Source of the DNA: an uncultured Shewanella sp.
GTDB lineage: Bacteria > Pseudomonadota > Gammaproteobacteria > Enterobacterales > Shewanellaceae
NCBI RefSeq assembly: GCF_947501225.1
Contig: NZ_CANMUW010000017.1
Span: forward strand, 16,325-80,324
Direction: 5' to 3'
Length of the DNA: 64,000 nucleotides
Shown here: positions 1 to 9,581 of the stretch, piece after piece
Layout of the letters: the number at the start of each line of letters is the position of its first letter
How positions within the stretch are numbered: position 1 is the first letter of the stretch
Made by a program: the position numbers and the translations under genes
Notes under the pieces: model-generated
The model's input: only the letters and a program-made list of their open reading frames with translations
The model's database searches: none
What the model was told of the DNA's origin: nothing

Positions 1-208
1 CGCCCTAATGTATCAGGGCGCTATTCATCTTCAAAAAAGAGCCACCCTCTTTATGAGAGTGGCCTCTCCGGTTTGATAAAACTTTTTCCTTTGCTCTTCG
101 TTGCTCAGCTTGTGAAACGCTTAATATTCACTTCATCTGTGAAGATGATGACTATACTTCTACTCAAGTAAACGTTGTTTTTCCGACCGGCATCATTCCG
201 GCATTTGT
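1..208. other. Intergenic region with two hairpins
   Basis: Bases 1-20 form an inverted repeat (CGCCCT/AGGGCG), and bases about 41-64 form a second one (GCCAC..CTCT/AGAG..TGGC). These probably belong to the end of a gene outside the window. The rest is the leader of the HD-GYP gene, in which I see no clear promoter match. Confidence 0.35.
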
Positions 209-223
209 TTGAGAGACATAGAT

Positions 224-1456
224 ATGTCAAAAGGAAGCAAGTCTGATTCAGTTCACCCCGCTAAAGAGATCCCCATCGCTAAGCTGAAACCCGGTATGTA
301 TGTTGTTTCAATTTCGAGTGAAAACCGAAGCCTCAGCGTTAAGTCTGAAGGCTATGTGCTTAATGCTGCGAGTATTAATCAACTGATCCAGTCCGGGATA
401 TCTCACGTTGTCGTTGACCCCAGTCGGGAGAAGAAAACAGAAAAGATAGACAAGGTATTACCTCAAATTGGCAGAGCATCACTGGACAAAGAGAAAGGAA
501 AGCCCGAGATCTCTCTTGAACAGGAGATGAAGGTAGCGAATAAGCTTTACAACAGTGCCAAAAGTATCCAGCAGAAGATGCTCCGTTCCATTACCGAGGG
601 GAAGGAGATCGATATCGAGGGGATACAGGAGAGTACCGATGCCATTGTCGATTCAATATTCAGAAACCAGGATGCACTGTCCTGTTTGTCTCGCCTGAGG
701 ATTAAAGATGACTACTTAGTCGAGCACTCGCTTAATACCTCGATCTTAATGACGATTTTTGCAAAACATCTGGATATAGACAGGGCGACCATAGAGCAGC
801 TTGCCCTTGGTGCTTTTCTGCACGACATAGGTAAGGTGATGATCCCCGATGAGATCCTGAATAAGCCGGGTAAGCTCACTGCGCCGGAATATGAGATCAT
901 TAAGAATCATGTGTCTCTCGGAGTCAATATTTTAGAGGACACGCCTCATATCTCCCATATGGTGATGAGTATGATAAAGGAGCATCATGAGCGCATTGAT
1001 GGTAGCGGTTATCCCTTACAACTAAGCGCCGGTTCCATCTCTAAGTTCGGCCGTATGATAGCGATTGTAGACAGCTATGATGCTATGACAGCCGAGCGTG
1101 TCTATAAATCCGGCGTTCATCCGATATCTGCATTTAAGAGCCTGATTAAAGAGTCTCCATCGAGTTATGACGATGCACTGGTAGAGCAGTTCATTCAATG
1201 TTTAGGAGTATACCCTGTGGGTACACTCGTTGAACTCAACAGCGGCAAACTGGGACTGATTAGCCGGTTAAACAGGAAAAAGCCGCTGAACCCCTATGTT
1301 CGCGTGTTTTATAATACCCGCCTGAAGCAGGCGATTGCGATGGAGGAGGTGGATCTGAGCCGCTCAAAATATAAAGACCAGATAGACCGCTGTATCAGGC
1401 CCGAAGAGTTTAATATTAATTTGCTTGGTTTCTTCAAGGCCGCATTTCTTGATTGA
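224..1456 (+). CDS. HD-GYP domain c-di-GMP phosphodiesterase (DUF3391 N-terminus)
   Basis: Likely degrades the second messenger cyclic di-GMP in the cytoplasm. About 410 residues: an N-terminal DUF3391-like region (residues 10-120, beginning with the typical I-x-KLKPGMYV), then an HD-GYP domain. The metal-binding HDIGK lies near residue 200 and the HHERIDGSGYP signature near 254, so the catalytic motifs look intact. No membrane segment is visible, so the protein should be soluble. The ATG at 224 follows a GAGAG purine run at 8 bases; an in-frame TTG at 209 is a less likely start. It stands alone, and the next gene is on the opposite strand. The other cyclic-di-GMP gene of the window is the diguanylate cyclase at 6.2-8.4 kb. 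Confidence 0.9.
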   Translation: MSKGSKSDSVHPAKEIPIAKLKPGMYVVSISSENRSLSVKSEGYVLNAASINQLIQSGISHVVVDPSREKKTEKIDKVLPQIGRASLDKEKGKPEISLEQEMKVANKLYNSAKSIQQKMLRSITEGKEIDIEGIQESTDAIVDSIFRNQDALSCLSRLRIKDDYLVEHSLNTSILMTIFAKHLDIDRATIEQLALGAFLHDIGKVMIPDEILNKPGKLTAPEYEIIKNHVSLGVNILEDTPHISHMVMSMIKEHHERIDGSGYPLQLSAGSISKFGRMIAIVDSYDAMTAERVYKSGVHPISAFKSLIKESPSSYDDALVEQFIQCLGVYPVGTLVELNSGKLGLISRLNRKKPLNPYVRVFYNTRLKQAIAMEEVDLSRSKYKDQIDRCIRPEEFNINLLGFFKAAFLD

Positions 1457-1488
1457 AATGCCGCACAGCGAAACTTTTGAGCAGAGGC

Positions 1489-2139
1489 TCACATCAGGCC
1501 GGAAACAATCATTATGGCTACACCGGTAAACAGTAGCCCTGTGAGCAAGTTGATGGCGGGCGTTGCATGACGGATCTTCCTCTGTATGGCGGGTTTAGAT
1601 AAAACCAGGGCTATAAGCACAAACCAAAACAGAGATAAGCTCAACAGGATGATAGCCGCACAAACCTTAGTCGCAAGACTCACCTCCGGGGTTATCATTG
1701 CCGAAAACAGGGTAATGAAAAACACCATGGCTTTAGGATTAAGCAGATTCGTGTATAGCCCCTGCATGAAACCTTGTTTTGGCGTCAACTGATTGAATAT
1801 TTGTGGCGACTCTTTGTCAGTCATTCCTGCCTTATAGTTTCTCAGGGTGCTGATGATGGCATTGAGCCCCATCCAGCCCAGATAACTGGCTCCCGCCAAC
1901 TGTACTATGATGAATATGCTGTCGGAGCTCTTGATAAGTAAACTGACTCCGGTCAGGCTCAGCAGGGTGTGCAGTAAGATAGCTACAGAGATACCGATTG
2001 CAGAAGCGATAGCCGTTCCTCTTCTCTCCTGACTGGCCATCTTGACCACAAGCGCAAAGTCCGGACCCGGACTCGCCAGAGCGACGCTATGAATGACAGC
2101 CAGTGATAGCAGTAAACTTAAATCCATTACATTATCCAT
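1489..2139 (-). CDS. LysE/RhtB family amino-acid exporter
   Basis: Inner-membrane exporter of the LysE/RhtB type, a family that expels amino acids or homoserine-lactone-like compounds; the substrate here cannot be told. The protein has about six hydrophobic segments and the family signature ASPGPDFALV close to the N-terminus. I placed the start at the Met of MDNVMDL; the longer open frame to 2238 would add a polar, non-membrane extension and overlap the upstream gene. It lies about 90 bases downstream of an AraC-type regulator on the same strand, so the two are probably co-transcribed and the regulator may control the exporter. Confidence 0.85.
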   Translation of the reverse strand: MDNVMDLSLLLSLAVIHSVALASPGPDFALVVKMASQERRGTAIASAIGISVAILLHTLLSLTGVSLLIKSSDSIFIIVQLAGASYLGWMGLNAIISTLRNYKAGMTDKESPQIFNQLTPKQGFMQGLYTNLLNPKAMVFFITLFSAMITPEVSLATKVCAAIILLSLSLFWFVLIALVLSKPAIQRKIRHATPAINLLTGLLFTGVAIMIVSGLM

Positions 2140-2227
2140 AAACCAGTTAATGGGGTTATCATGACGTGACTCTCTGCTGCTTGATAGGACAAAATTGCAC
2201 TCTATTTTAACTAGCCTGGCCCTTCTA

Positions 2228-3055
2228 TCACAGCACACGACGCTGAAAATGCGCCGGTGTTACCAGGTAGGCTCGTTTAAAAGCTTTGTTAAGGTGGCTC
2301 TGATCGAAGAATCCTACCCGGTGAGCGATGTCGGCGACACTTTCACCCTTTGCCAGTGCCTTTTTAGCATATTCGAGCCGCACTCTCTTAAGGTAAGCGT
2401 GAGGTGTCATGCCTATAGACTGCTTAAATTTCCTTAAAAACTGAAATTTACTTAAACCGACGCTGCTTGCCAATGACTGAAGTTGAAATGTCTGGCCCGG
2501 GTCGTCGTGAAACATTGTCATCACCTCTTTCATCTCATTTTGAGTAAGGGGACTTGTTGTGTCACCGAATGCTTGCGGGAGATCGGCGTGACGCCGAAAA
2601 AGCTCTGTGGTAAAGGCCATCATGCCGGTTTCTATCTGTAAACAGCAGATATTGCTTTGTGGCAGAGTCAATAGCTTATGGAGTTGTAAGAAGGCGCGAT
2701 AAAGGGCCGGGTCATTGACGATAGGACGGTGAAAAAAGCCTGCTGCTTGTTTCACCTCTGAAGCTATTTGCGCAATATAACTTGCCGGGATCGACATCAC
2801 ATGAACCTGATAGCCTTCCGGGGTATAGCTTTGGCCATTGTGCGTTTCATCCGGGTTGAGGGTCGATATCAATCCTGGTCCTAAGTGATAAGCACTGCCT
2901 TTGTGAGTGTATTGCTGACAACCGCTTGAGACCACTCCGACATGGTAATCGAGGTGAACGTGCCTGTCGAACTCAAACTGCTTAAAGTTGGCCAGGCTTA
3001 GCTCTATCCCCGACAGTGCAGGGTTATGCCAATATTGAATACTCTCTTGATGCAT
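2228..3055 (-). CDS. AraC family transcriptional regulator
   Basis: DNA-binding regulator of 275 residues. The N-terminal half (about 15-150) is an AraC-type cupin ligand domain (HVHLDYHVGVV, LGPGLISTLNPDETH), and the C-terminal 100 residues carry two helix-turn-helix motifs, the second with the typical VADIAHRVGFFDQSHLNKAFKR signature. Domain order and length are normal for the family. It precedes the LysE-type exporter on the same strand, and AraC/LysE pairs are a recurring arrangement. The ligand is unknown. A start at 3055 (ATG) fits the domain boundary. Confidence 0.9.
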   Translation of the reverse strand: MHQESIQYWHNPALSGIELSLANFKQFEFDRHVHLDYHVGVVSSGCQQYTHKGSAYHLGPGLISTLNPDETHNGQSYTPEGYQVHVMSIPASYIAQIASEVKQAAGFFHRPIVNDPALYRAFLQLHKLLTLPQSNICCLQIETGMMAFTTELFRRHADLPQAFGDTTSPLTQNEMKEVMTMFHDDPGQTFQLQSLASSVGLSKFQFLRKFKQSIGMTPHAYLKRVRLEYAKKALAKGESVADIAHRVGFFDQSHLNKAFKRAYLVTPAHFQRRVL

Positions 3056-3225
3056 AATGTTTATCTGGGTTCAAATATTGGATTATTCTAACGTTAGCCT
3101 AAGAGGGTCTTCTAGTAAATAATTGCAGAACCGAGTTAAACCCGGAATGATAACCGTGTATTTCACGCTTAAATAGCTCATAATATCTGACTGGCTAATT
3201 TTAAAACCTGATTGGAGCTCAGCTT

Positions 3226-4056
3226 GTGAAAGGACAGATCTTACGTGAAATGAAAGTGCAGCCTGCTATCGAGCCTGAATTTGAGGTGCAAAGACGTGTT
3301 GCCTTTATTAAGTCTAAGTTGAAAGAGTCTTATACCCGCACATTAGTGCTTGGGATCAGTGGTGGTGTCGACTCTACGCTCGCGGGGCGATTATGCCAGT
3401 TGGCTGTCGATGAGCTGAATGAGGGGAGAGAGCAGGGCGATTATCAGTTTATTGCCGTGCGTTTACCCTATCATATTCAGAAAGATGAAGATGAGGCGCA
3501 GCTGGCTTGTGATTTTATCTCTCCCTCGAAGCAGGTATCTGTCAATATTCATGATGGTGTACTGGGAACCCACCAAAATACACTTAATGGGCTAAAAGCC
3601 GCAGGTGTTGATGTTAGTCAGATTGATAATGTTGATTTTGTCAAAGGCAATGTCAAAGCCAGAATGCGTATGATAGTACAGTATGAAATTGCCGGTCTGA
3701 CTGCCGGCCTGGTTGTTGGTACCGATCATAGCGCCGAGAATATTACCGGGTTTTACACTAAGTGGGGAGACGGGGCTTGTGACTTAGCTCCCTTATTTGG
3801 TTTGAATAAACGCCAGGTTCGTTTATTAGCAGATCATCTGGGGGCGCCAGAACTGCTGGTATACAAGGCACCAACGGCAGATCTTGAGTGTGATAAGCCT
3901 CAGTTAGAAGATGAAGCGGCGCTTGGGCTTACCTATGATCAGATTGATGACTTTTTAGAGGGTAAAGAGGTCAGCTCGGCCGTAGATGATAAACTGATCG
4001 GTATCTATAAGGCGACGCAACATAAGCGTGAGCCAATCCCCACCATCTATGATTGA
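3226..4056 (+). CDS. nadE: NAD synthetase, ammonia-dependent
   Basis: Catalyses the last step of NAD synthesis: ATP-dependent amidation of nicotinic acid adenine dinucleotide, using ammonia. The 276-residue length matches the single-domain, ammonia-using form, as there is no nitrilase domain for glutamine. The ATP-pyrophosphatase P-loop SGGVDS lies at residues 45-50, with [12 protein letters not shown] and KAPTADLE further on, as in NadE. The start is GTG with GGAGC upstream. It is a single gene closed by a strong hairpin terminator shared with the converging neighbour. Confidence 0.96.
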   Translation: MKGQILREMKVQPAIEPEFEVQRRVAFIKSKLKESYTRTLVLGISGGVDSTLAGRLCQLAVDELNEGREQGDYQFIAVRLPYHIQKDEDEAQLACDFISPSKQVSVNIHDGVLGTHQNTLNGLKAAGVDVSQIDNVDFVKGNVKARMRMIVQYEIAGLTAGLVVGTDHSAENITGFYTKWGDGACDLAPLFGLNKRQVRLLADHLGAPELLVYKAPTADLECDKPQLEDEAALGLTYDQIDDFLEGKEVSSAVDDKLIGIYKATQHKREPIPTIYD

Positions 4057-4076
4057 AGCCGCTCGGCTCACACGTT

Positions 4077-4107
4077 AAAAAGAAGGCGCTAATGGCGCCT
4101 TCTTTAT
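4077..4107. terminator. Bidirectional terminator between nadE and the DUF6942-like gene
   Basis: A perfect 9-bp stem (AGAAGGCGC/GCGCCTTCT) is flanked by A-rich and T-rich runs, so it can end transcription from both sides. Confidence 0.8.
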
Positions 4108-4109
4108 TA

Positions 4110-4583
4110 TTACTGCTGCAACAGCTCACGAGTCTGTGCAATCAGCTCATTGGGGTATTGTCGATAGTCTAAGTAGGGGACTTTTAGTATTCGCCCGCCA
4201 TTAAATGCCAGCTTATCTGCGCTATCGAGCGCTTGAAATACCAGGTCCTTTGTTTCAGGTTGCAGCTGTTTCTGAGATGCTCCGCCTGTGATGAAGTGCC
4301 ACTGGGCTTGAGAAGATAACCTGGACGATGCGATTAAGATCTGTTCATCGCGTTTGAGTAGCTGAGTATCGCGATACAGCTTCCAATTATCATCGGGCGC
4401 GGTAATCTTTGCCATGATGGTGAGAATTTTTCGCCAATGATTACCATTAAGCTCGATAATTTGTGAAATAGCGTCGGGAGCCCCGCAGTGCCAGTTTTTT
4501 GGAAGGATAGGTGGAGATGGCAGATAGAAACAAAATTTTGCTGCAGGAGAGCCTAAGTTATTTATGGTAGAGCTAACGCACAT
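4110..4583 (-). CDS. Conserved hypothetical protein (DUF6942-like)
   Basis: A 157-residue soluble protein without a signal peptide. I recognise it only as resembling a small conserved family seen in Shewanella and relatives (DUF6942), whose function is unknown to me. Visible features are a Pro-rich start (FCFYLPSPP), a central stretch with NWHCG and ELNGNHWRKILTIMAK, and a charged, mainly helical C-terminus. It converges on nadE across a shared terminator and has no operon partner. Confidence 0.7.
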   Translation of the reverse strand: MCVSSTINNLGSPAAKFCFYLPSPPILPKNWHCGAPDAISQIIELNGNHWRKILTIMAKITAPDDNWKLYRDTQLLKRDEQILIASSRLSSQAQWHFITGGASQKQLQPETKDLVFQALDSADKLAFNGGRILKVPYLDYRQYPNELIAQTRELLQQ

Positions 4584-4711
4584 AATCTGGCCTGATACAG
4601 GATGGGAGTTTGGTATAAGATACTAAAAGCATGTAATTTATATCAATTCATAATGCGTAAATAAATGTAGCTTGCTCACTCCACTGTTTAGTACCGGTTT
4701 CAAGGATAGTC

Positions 4712-6169
4712 ATGAAAACGATTGTTATAGGTTCGACCAAACACCTCATTATGGCGCTCTTTTATGCATCGTTGGGGGTGGGGCTTGCCCTGCTTGCACT
4801 GGGAGTTTGGTTGTTGAACTCCAGGCCCGATCTTGATGTTTGGCACACGGCCGAGTTGAGCTCAGAGTATGAGAGAAGCCTCGAACTACGGACGTTCGGC
4901 GAATATCAACTACTTGAGAGTCGATTGTTTGATGAGCTTGAGACAGAGGTCTATGGAAAAACTAATGGCTCGAACCATTCGGTATTAAATCGATATGTCA
5001 GGGGAAGTTTAGCCGATCCAAATAAGTGGCGAATCGATTGGAATCGGAGTTATGAGTGGCCAGAAGATGAGGCCGACTTCGGTGTTTTGCTGCTCCATGG
5101 AATGTCAGACTCTCCCTATGCACTCTCTCATGTAGCCCGACACTTTAAGGGAAAAGCCCATCTTCTTGGCTTAAGGTTGCCGGGTCATGGCACGGTTCCA
5201 TCCGCTCTGGTGGACCTGCGGTGGCAGGATATGGCATCGGCAGTATCACTTGCGACGCAGCATATGCAGACTGTGTTGAAGGGCCGTCCTTTGTATGTGG
5301 TTGGCTTTTCAACCGGTGCGGCTTTAGCGTTGAATCATGAGCTGGAGCGCCTGGTTAATAGGCAGGGGGCTGATTATGATGGAATGATATTTATCTCACC
5401 GGCAATCGGTCTGCCTCCGGTTGCTGCCGGGGCTAAGTGGCAAGCCCGTTTGGGGGAGTTGTTAGGCCTGGAAAAACTCAATTGGAACAGCATTCAAACG
5501 GAGTATGACCCTTTCAAATATAATTCATTTGCGGTGAATGCCGGTGACGTGGTTTACCGGTTGGCGGAGCGGAATCAAGCGATGCTGGATCGCCTTTCAA
5601 TGGAAGAGTTACTGTCACTGTCACCGATTTTATCGTTTCAGTCTGTCACCGATGCTACCGTTTCGAGTAGGGCTGTTTTGTCAGAACTCTATATGAAATT
5701 ACCCGCTAATGGTCATGAGCTGGTGATGTTCGATATTAACCGAGACCCGGTAAATATGAGCTTGATAAATTATGATCCCTTATCAGCGGTGAACGAGATG
5801 ATAGAGGGGGAAAGTTTACAGTTTCAGTTTACTCTGATTGAAAACATAAATGATTCAGGTGAGCGGCTAAGCCAGGTAAAGGCGAGAAGACAAGTTCAAG
5901 CAGGTTTATCAACAAACACTGAGTTATCGCTGCGATGGCCAAGAAATGTCTTTTCACTGTCACATGTCGCACTTCCGTATCCTATCGAAGATAGTCTCTA
6001 TGGCCCTGAAGGTGTCCATTTTGTCGAACGGGTTCAAATCGGGGCTGCTTCATCGAGAGGAGAGAGAGGGGTATTGAGTGTTTCTGCCGATGAGATATTA
6101 AGGCAGAAGTGGAATCCTTTTTTCCCATATATCATCGAACGGATCGATGGCTTTGTTTTGCCCCGTTAA
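4712..6169 (+). CDS. Membrane-anchored alpha/beta hydrolase
   Basis: Probable serine esterase or lipase-like hydrolase of 485 residues. A single N-terminal hydrophobic helix (about 12-33) anchors it in the inner membrane with the enzyme outside. The core shows the oxyanion-hole motif LLHGMSDSP near residue 128, RLPGHG after it, and the nucleophile elbow GFSTG near 198. The length exceeds that of minimal hydrolases; extra residues lie after the elbow and may form a lid. The substrate is unknown. Start ATG with AAGGATAG upstream. It converges with the diguanylate cyclase gene, leaving a 15-base gap. Confidence 0.8.
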   Translation: MKTIVIGSTKHLIMALFYASLGVGLALLALGVWLLNSRPDLDVWHTAELSSEYERSLELRTFGEYQLLESRLFDELETEVYGKTNGSNHSVLNRYVRGSLADPNKWRIDWNRSYEWPEDEADFGVLLLHGMSDSPYALSHVARHFKGKAHLLGLRLPGHGTVPSALVDLRWQDMASAVSLATQHMQTVLKGRPLYVVGFSTGAALALNHELERLVNRQGADYDGMIFISPAIGLPPVAAGAKWQARLGELLGLEKLNWNSIQTEYDPFKYNSFAVNAGDVVYRLAERNQAMLDRLSMEELLSLSPILSFQSVTDATVSSRAVLSELYMKLPANGHELVMFDINRDPVNMSLINYDPLSAVNEMIEGESLQFQFTLIENINDSGERLSQVKARRQVQAGLSTNTELSLRWPRNVFSLSHVALPYPIEDSLYGPEGVHFVERVQIGAASSRGERGVLSVSADEILRQKWNPFFPYIIERIDGFVLPR

Positions 6170-6184
6170 GCCACGACACAGCGG

Positions 6185-8359
6185 CTATGATAATTTGCGC
6201 GGCTCGGTAATGGACACGACGACTCTATCTCTCCCCTGATCCTTAGCCCTGTAAAGATTAAGGTCGGCCTGCTTAAACCAGCATTCGAGTGAGTCACTAT
6301 AGGTGGCATTAGATACGATGCCACCTATGCTGACGGTCATGGTGATAGGCTCGCCATCATGTGGGTTGCTTATCTGCAGAGTGCGCACCTTACGTCTGAA
6401 CTCATTGAGATGCTCCTCAATCATCAGCACATTACACAGAGGCAGGATAAGCAGAAACTCCTCTCCTCCGTATCGGGCTATGACATCTGTGTCTCGTTTG
6501 AAAAACAGACGCATATGTTTAGCTATGACACGCAAGCACTCATCTCCCCCTTGGTGACCATAGGTATCGTTGATGGTTTTGAAGTTATCTATGTCTAAGA
6601 TAGCCAATGCCATGGCTTCGTCACTTCTGTGGCAGAACTCCTGTATCGAGTTAAATTTTGTCTCGGCATAGCGGCGGTTAAAGAGGCCGGTCAATTCATC
6701 TTTTTCAACAAGGCTCTGGAGCTTTTCGTTGGCTTTCTCAAGCTCAACCGTTCTTATCGCGACCTTCTCCTCCAGCTCCAGTTGATGACGTATCAGCTGC
6801 TGTTTGCTCTGCCTGATGCTCTGATACAGGGTCACAAATTCACGGGGAGACTCCTGATCGATACTGAAGGAGGCCGCATCCTGCTCTCCCTTTTCAGCAA
6901 ATTTATTAGCCAGAGCACTCAGAGGGGTCGTCAATCTCTGACTAATGACTCTGGTTAGAACAAGTGTGATGATGAGTGACAGAATTAAGATTGCGAAAGT
7001 AGTTAAGTATTGCTGCTCTACTGTTTTTAGCAGAGGTGCGAAAGGGTGAACGACAAATAGTTGCCAGTTGTTGTTGAGTGTATGGCTGGAATAGACAAAT
7101 TCAGGATTTGGGTTATCGATATCGTGCAGGCTTAGCATCTCCAGACTGGTTCTGTATTCTTTACCGCTCTCTGCCCAGGTGAATTGTGACAGAGGGGCGA
7201 GATTAAGTACTTTCGATGCGTAGATGATTCGATAGTTCTCATCAATGATGATCATCGACTGCTGGCGATGACCCGTACTATTTTTATCGATATCGGCAAA
7301 GGTCTTCAGATTCAAAGAGCCTTCAATGATTCCGGTAGGCTGATTGGCGTCGTTAGAGTGATAGATGGGAGCACTGACAGCCACGATGGGATCACTACCA
7401 AAGCCACGGCCTAAAAAAACCGGGGAGACGTAGGTTTTCTGATTGAAAAATGCCTCTTGAAAGTAGTGCCTGTCTTTTACACTTAGCCCGTTTATGTTGT
7501 CCTTGTCGCGATTAAGCCGGGAGTAGGGGCTGGCAGCGATGATTTGAGCCTCGGCATCGGTTACCAGCATAGTGATGAAGCCCGGATAACTTTGGTGAAG
7601 CTTTGAGAGTCGACTCTGCCAGCTCTGGATATCCGTTTCAGAGAGGCTGAGCCAGCGGGCCGCATTATCTATCGCCTTTTTGTGAGTCTCTATAAAGACC
7701 TCTGTATTAAGTCCCAGGTTAGCTGCTGAGCCCGTTAAACTCTCTTTAAGGCGGATCTGCTGTTTCTCTATCACCTGATGGTTGAATATTAAGGTTGCTC
7801 CCAACAGTGAGATGGTGAGGATTAAGGTGAAGCTATAGGTTAACTGGGCATTAAAGGTTCTTCGTTTTTGATCTTTTATTTTGCCTTTTAAGTTCCAAAA
7901 CGGAGAAAAAACGGTGACTAAAAGAGAGCCCAGCGCCGCGTAGATTAAGCCGTTAACCCCCTGTTTTAAAGTTACAAACGGTATATGGCTTTCCGGTTGA
8001 TTGGAGAACAGCAGGATGTAAGCGTAAAAAAGTGGCATACCTATGAGCAGCCAATAACCTATGTCGGCGTAGAGGGCGTAAATATCTTTGCGTCTGGCGT
8101 ACCCTAACCAGACCGCTTCGAGGGAAAATAGAATGAATACATGCCAGCTTCCCCAGGTAATGTATAGACCCGTTGCACAAAGGAGTGCTGTGAGAAGGGC
8201 AAACCAGGGCCCGAGCAGAATGGCCGTAACAACAACAAGGATATTCCCCCAAATAAGCTGAACATTGCCGAACAGGGGAATAGGGATCAGGTTAGCCAAT
8301 AGGCCCATCAGGCCCAGTACCAGAGTTAACTTTATATGTTGCCGATTGATTCTGCGCAT
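6185..8359 (-). CDS. Membrane sensor diguanylate cyclase (dCache-HAMP-GGDEF)
   Basis: Likely synthesises cyclic di-GMP in response to an extracellular signal. The 724 residues comprise an N-terminal bundle of about five or six membrane helices (1-155), another helix near 175, a periplasmic Cache-type sensor (about 195-445, with the FITMLVTDAEA and GLSVKDRHYF stretches typical of such domains), a helix near 450-470, a HAMP-like linker, a coiled coil around 530-550 and a GGDEF domain. The active-site motif is GGEEF near residue 631, a catalytically competent variant, and DELTGLFNRRYAE precedes it. The extra N-terminal membrane bundle before the Cache domain is less common. It is a single gene. 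Confidence 0.9.
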   Translation of the reverse strand: MRRINRQHIKLTLVLGLMGLLANLIPIPLFGNVQLIWGNILVVVTAILLGPWFALLTALLCATGLYITWGSWHVFILFSLEAVWLGYARRKDIYALYADIGYWLLIGMPLFYAYILLFSNQPESHIPFVTLKQGVNGLIYAALGSLLVTVFSPFWNLKGKIKDQKRRTFNAQLTYSFTLILTISLLGATLIFNHQVIEKQQIRLKESLTGSAANLGLNTEVFIETHKKAIDNAARWLSLSETDIQSWQSRLSKLHQSYPGFITMLVTDAEAQIIAASPYSRLNRDKDNINGLSVKDRHYFQEAFFNQKTYVSPVFLGRGFGSDPIVAVSAPIYHSNDANQPTGIIEGSLNLKTFADIDKNSTGHRQQSMIIIDENYRIIYASKVLNLAPLSQFTWAESGKEYRTSLEMLSLHDIDNPNPEFVYSSHTLNNNWQLFVVHPFAPLLKTVEQQYLTTFAILILSLIITLVLTRVISQRLTTPLSALANKFAEKGEQDAASFSIDQESPREFVTLYQSIRQSKQQLIRHQLELEEKVAIRTVELEKANEKLQSLVEKDELTGLFNRRYAETKFNSIQEFCHRSDEAMALAILDIDNFKTINDTYGHQGGDECLRVIAKHMRLFFKRDTDVIARYGGEEFLLILPLCNVLMIEEHLNEFRRKVRTLQISNPHDGEPITMTVSIGGIVSNATYSDSLECWFKQADLNLYRAKDQGRDRVVVSITEPRKLS

Positions 8360-8603
8360 AACGCCTTATTATTGTTAAGGTATTGGCTAAGTATAGATGC
8401 TAGCGGGTTAAATCTGTTTACTCAACATAAATGTAACAAGTCGCGTGAATTAGCTTATGGAGTAAACTGCTGCTCGTAGAGCGGAAGTGGTATCTATAGG
8501 TGGTGGGGTTAGCTGGAGGGAAAACCTGATATGGTGAGCCAGAGAAAGCCGTTAACGGCTTGCAGATGCCGGCGGCTAACTCTGATTTTTATCTTTTTTT
8601 CTG

Positions 8604-9179
8604 CTACTTAGAGTCTGCGCGACTCATGAACTTATGCTCAGCGGTGTTGATCTTAATCTTTTCACCGTTCGCAATATATTCAGGAACTTGTACCGAAAGG
8701 CCGGTAGAGAGAATGGCGGGTTTTGTACGGGCACTGGCAGAAGCCCCTTTAATGGAAGGGTCTGTTTCTACAATCACCAGCTCGACGTGAGCGGGGAGTT
8801 CGATGGCAACAGGAGCTCCATCGACGGTGAGCACATGTAGGCCTTGAGTCTCTTCGGTGATGAAGAGTATCTCCTCAGCAATTGAATCTTTATTAAAGTG
8901 ATAGGGAGTATAATCGGCAACGTCCATGAAGACATACTCATCGCCATCAATATAGGAGAAGGTCACTTCATGATGACTGAGATCGGCAAGGTTGATCATC
9001 TCGTCGGCTTTGAAAGTATGATCTAGCTTCGAACCCGTCGCGACATCGTACATGCGCATACGATATAAGCTGCCACCTGCGCGACCTTGTGGAACGGAGC
9101 GCTCGATGTCTCTGATGAGGTAAACATTATTGTTGAACTCGATTGCGGTATTCTTTTTAACTTCACTTGCCTTAGGCAT
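8604..9179 (-). CDS. yeiP: Elongation factor P-like protein EfpL (YeiP)
   Basis: Translation factor paralogous to EF-P, expected to act at the ribosomal E site to relieve stalling on proline-rich and related motifs. The 191 residues show the three-domain EF-P layout. The loop that carries the modified lysine in EF-P reads [13 protein letters not shown] here, with arginine at the tip, as is typical of the YeiP/EfpL branch, so post-translational lysine modification is not expected. The C-terminal domain has [13 protein letters not shown] and [13 protein letters not shown] as in the family. It appears to be a single gene. Confidence 0.93.
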   Translation of the reverse strand: MPKASEVKKNTAIEFNNNVYLIRDIERSVPQGRAGGSLYRMRMYDVATGSKLDHTFKADEMINLADLSHHEVTFSYIDGDEYVFMDVADYTPYHFNKDSIAEEILFITEETQGLHVLTVDGAPVAIELPAHVELVIVETDPSIKGASASARTKPAILSTGLSVQVPEYIANGEKIKINTAEHKFMSRADSK

Positions 9180-9282
9180 GATAACGATCCCGAAAAATTA
9201 ACTGGCAGACAAAGTATCATGAAGTTAGTCAGATACCAATGTTGCCGGGCTCAAATTAAACCGATTTGTGCACCAAACCCGG

Positions 9283-9459
9283 CTAATACCAATCTGTATA
9301 AGAACGTGATCTACTCAGAGTTGTTTTTGGCAAACTAAAATAGATGATGCAATGGTGATCCCTTGTGAAGCTATTCTTTGAGGAAGCAGGCTGCCAAAAA
9401 ACCATTTGAAAGGCGAGACTCGTTGCCGGTAAGGGACGCAAAAGAAAGTCGCGGACCAT
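9283..9459 (-). repeat. Candidate interspersed repeat carrying a 58-codon ORF
   Basis: On the minus strand an ATG at 9459 opens a 58-codon frame ending in TAG at 9283. Its translation starts MVRDFLLRPLPATS and ends SRSYTDWY; I have a memory, unverified, of near-identical short hypothetical proteins scattered between genes in marine gammaproteobacteria. The end of the frame contains ATACCAATCTGTATAAG, close to the palindrome ATACCAATTGGTATAAG at 47.86 kb. No ribosome binding site is obvious. I read this as a repeated, possibly mobile or structural element rather than a normal gene. Confidence 0.4.
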
Positions 9460-9464
9460 AAAGC

Positions 9465-9498
9465 AAAAAAGCAGAACTCTTTCGAGTTCTGCTTTTTT
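9465..9498. terminator. Terminator of tRNA-Pro
   Basis: A perfect 9-bp stem GCAGAACTC/GAGTTCTGC with a four-base loop is flanked by six A and six T. It lies directly 3' of the minus-strand tRNA-Pro. Confidence 0.85.
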
Positions 9499-9504
9499 AG
9501 AATG

Positions 9505-9581
9505 TGGTCGGGATAGCAGGATTTGAACCTGCGATCTCTTGTCCCCCAGACAAGCGCCTTACCGGACTAGGCCATATCCCG
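9505..9581 (-). tRNA. tRNA-Pro (anticodon GGG)
   Basis: The 77-nt cloverleaf reads on the minus strand as CGGGATA...TATCCCG for the acceptor stem, with an encoded ACCA end. The anticodon stem CTTGT/ACAAG encloses the loop CTGGGGG, giving anticodon GGG (codons CCC/CCU). The T arm is GCAGG-TTCAAAT-CCTGC. All stems pair. It is a single tRNA gene followed by its own terminator. Confidence 0.97.

Noticed and set aside
9428-9457. GGGACGCAAA motif like the core of the c-di-GMP-I (GEMM) riboswitch, followed by a terminator-like hairpin
   Set aside because: The other conserved GEMM parts are missing, no plus-strand gene follows, and the segment is better explained as part of the repeat with the 58-codon frame.
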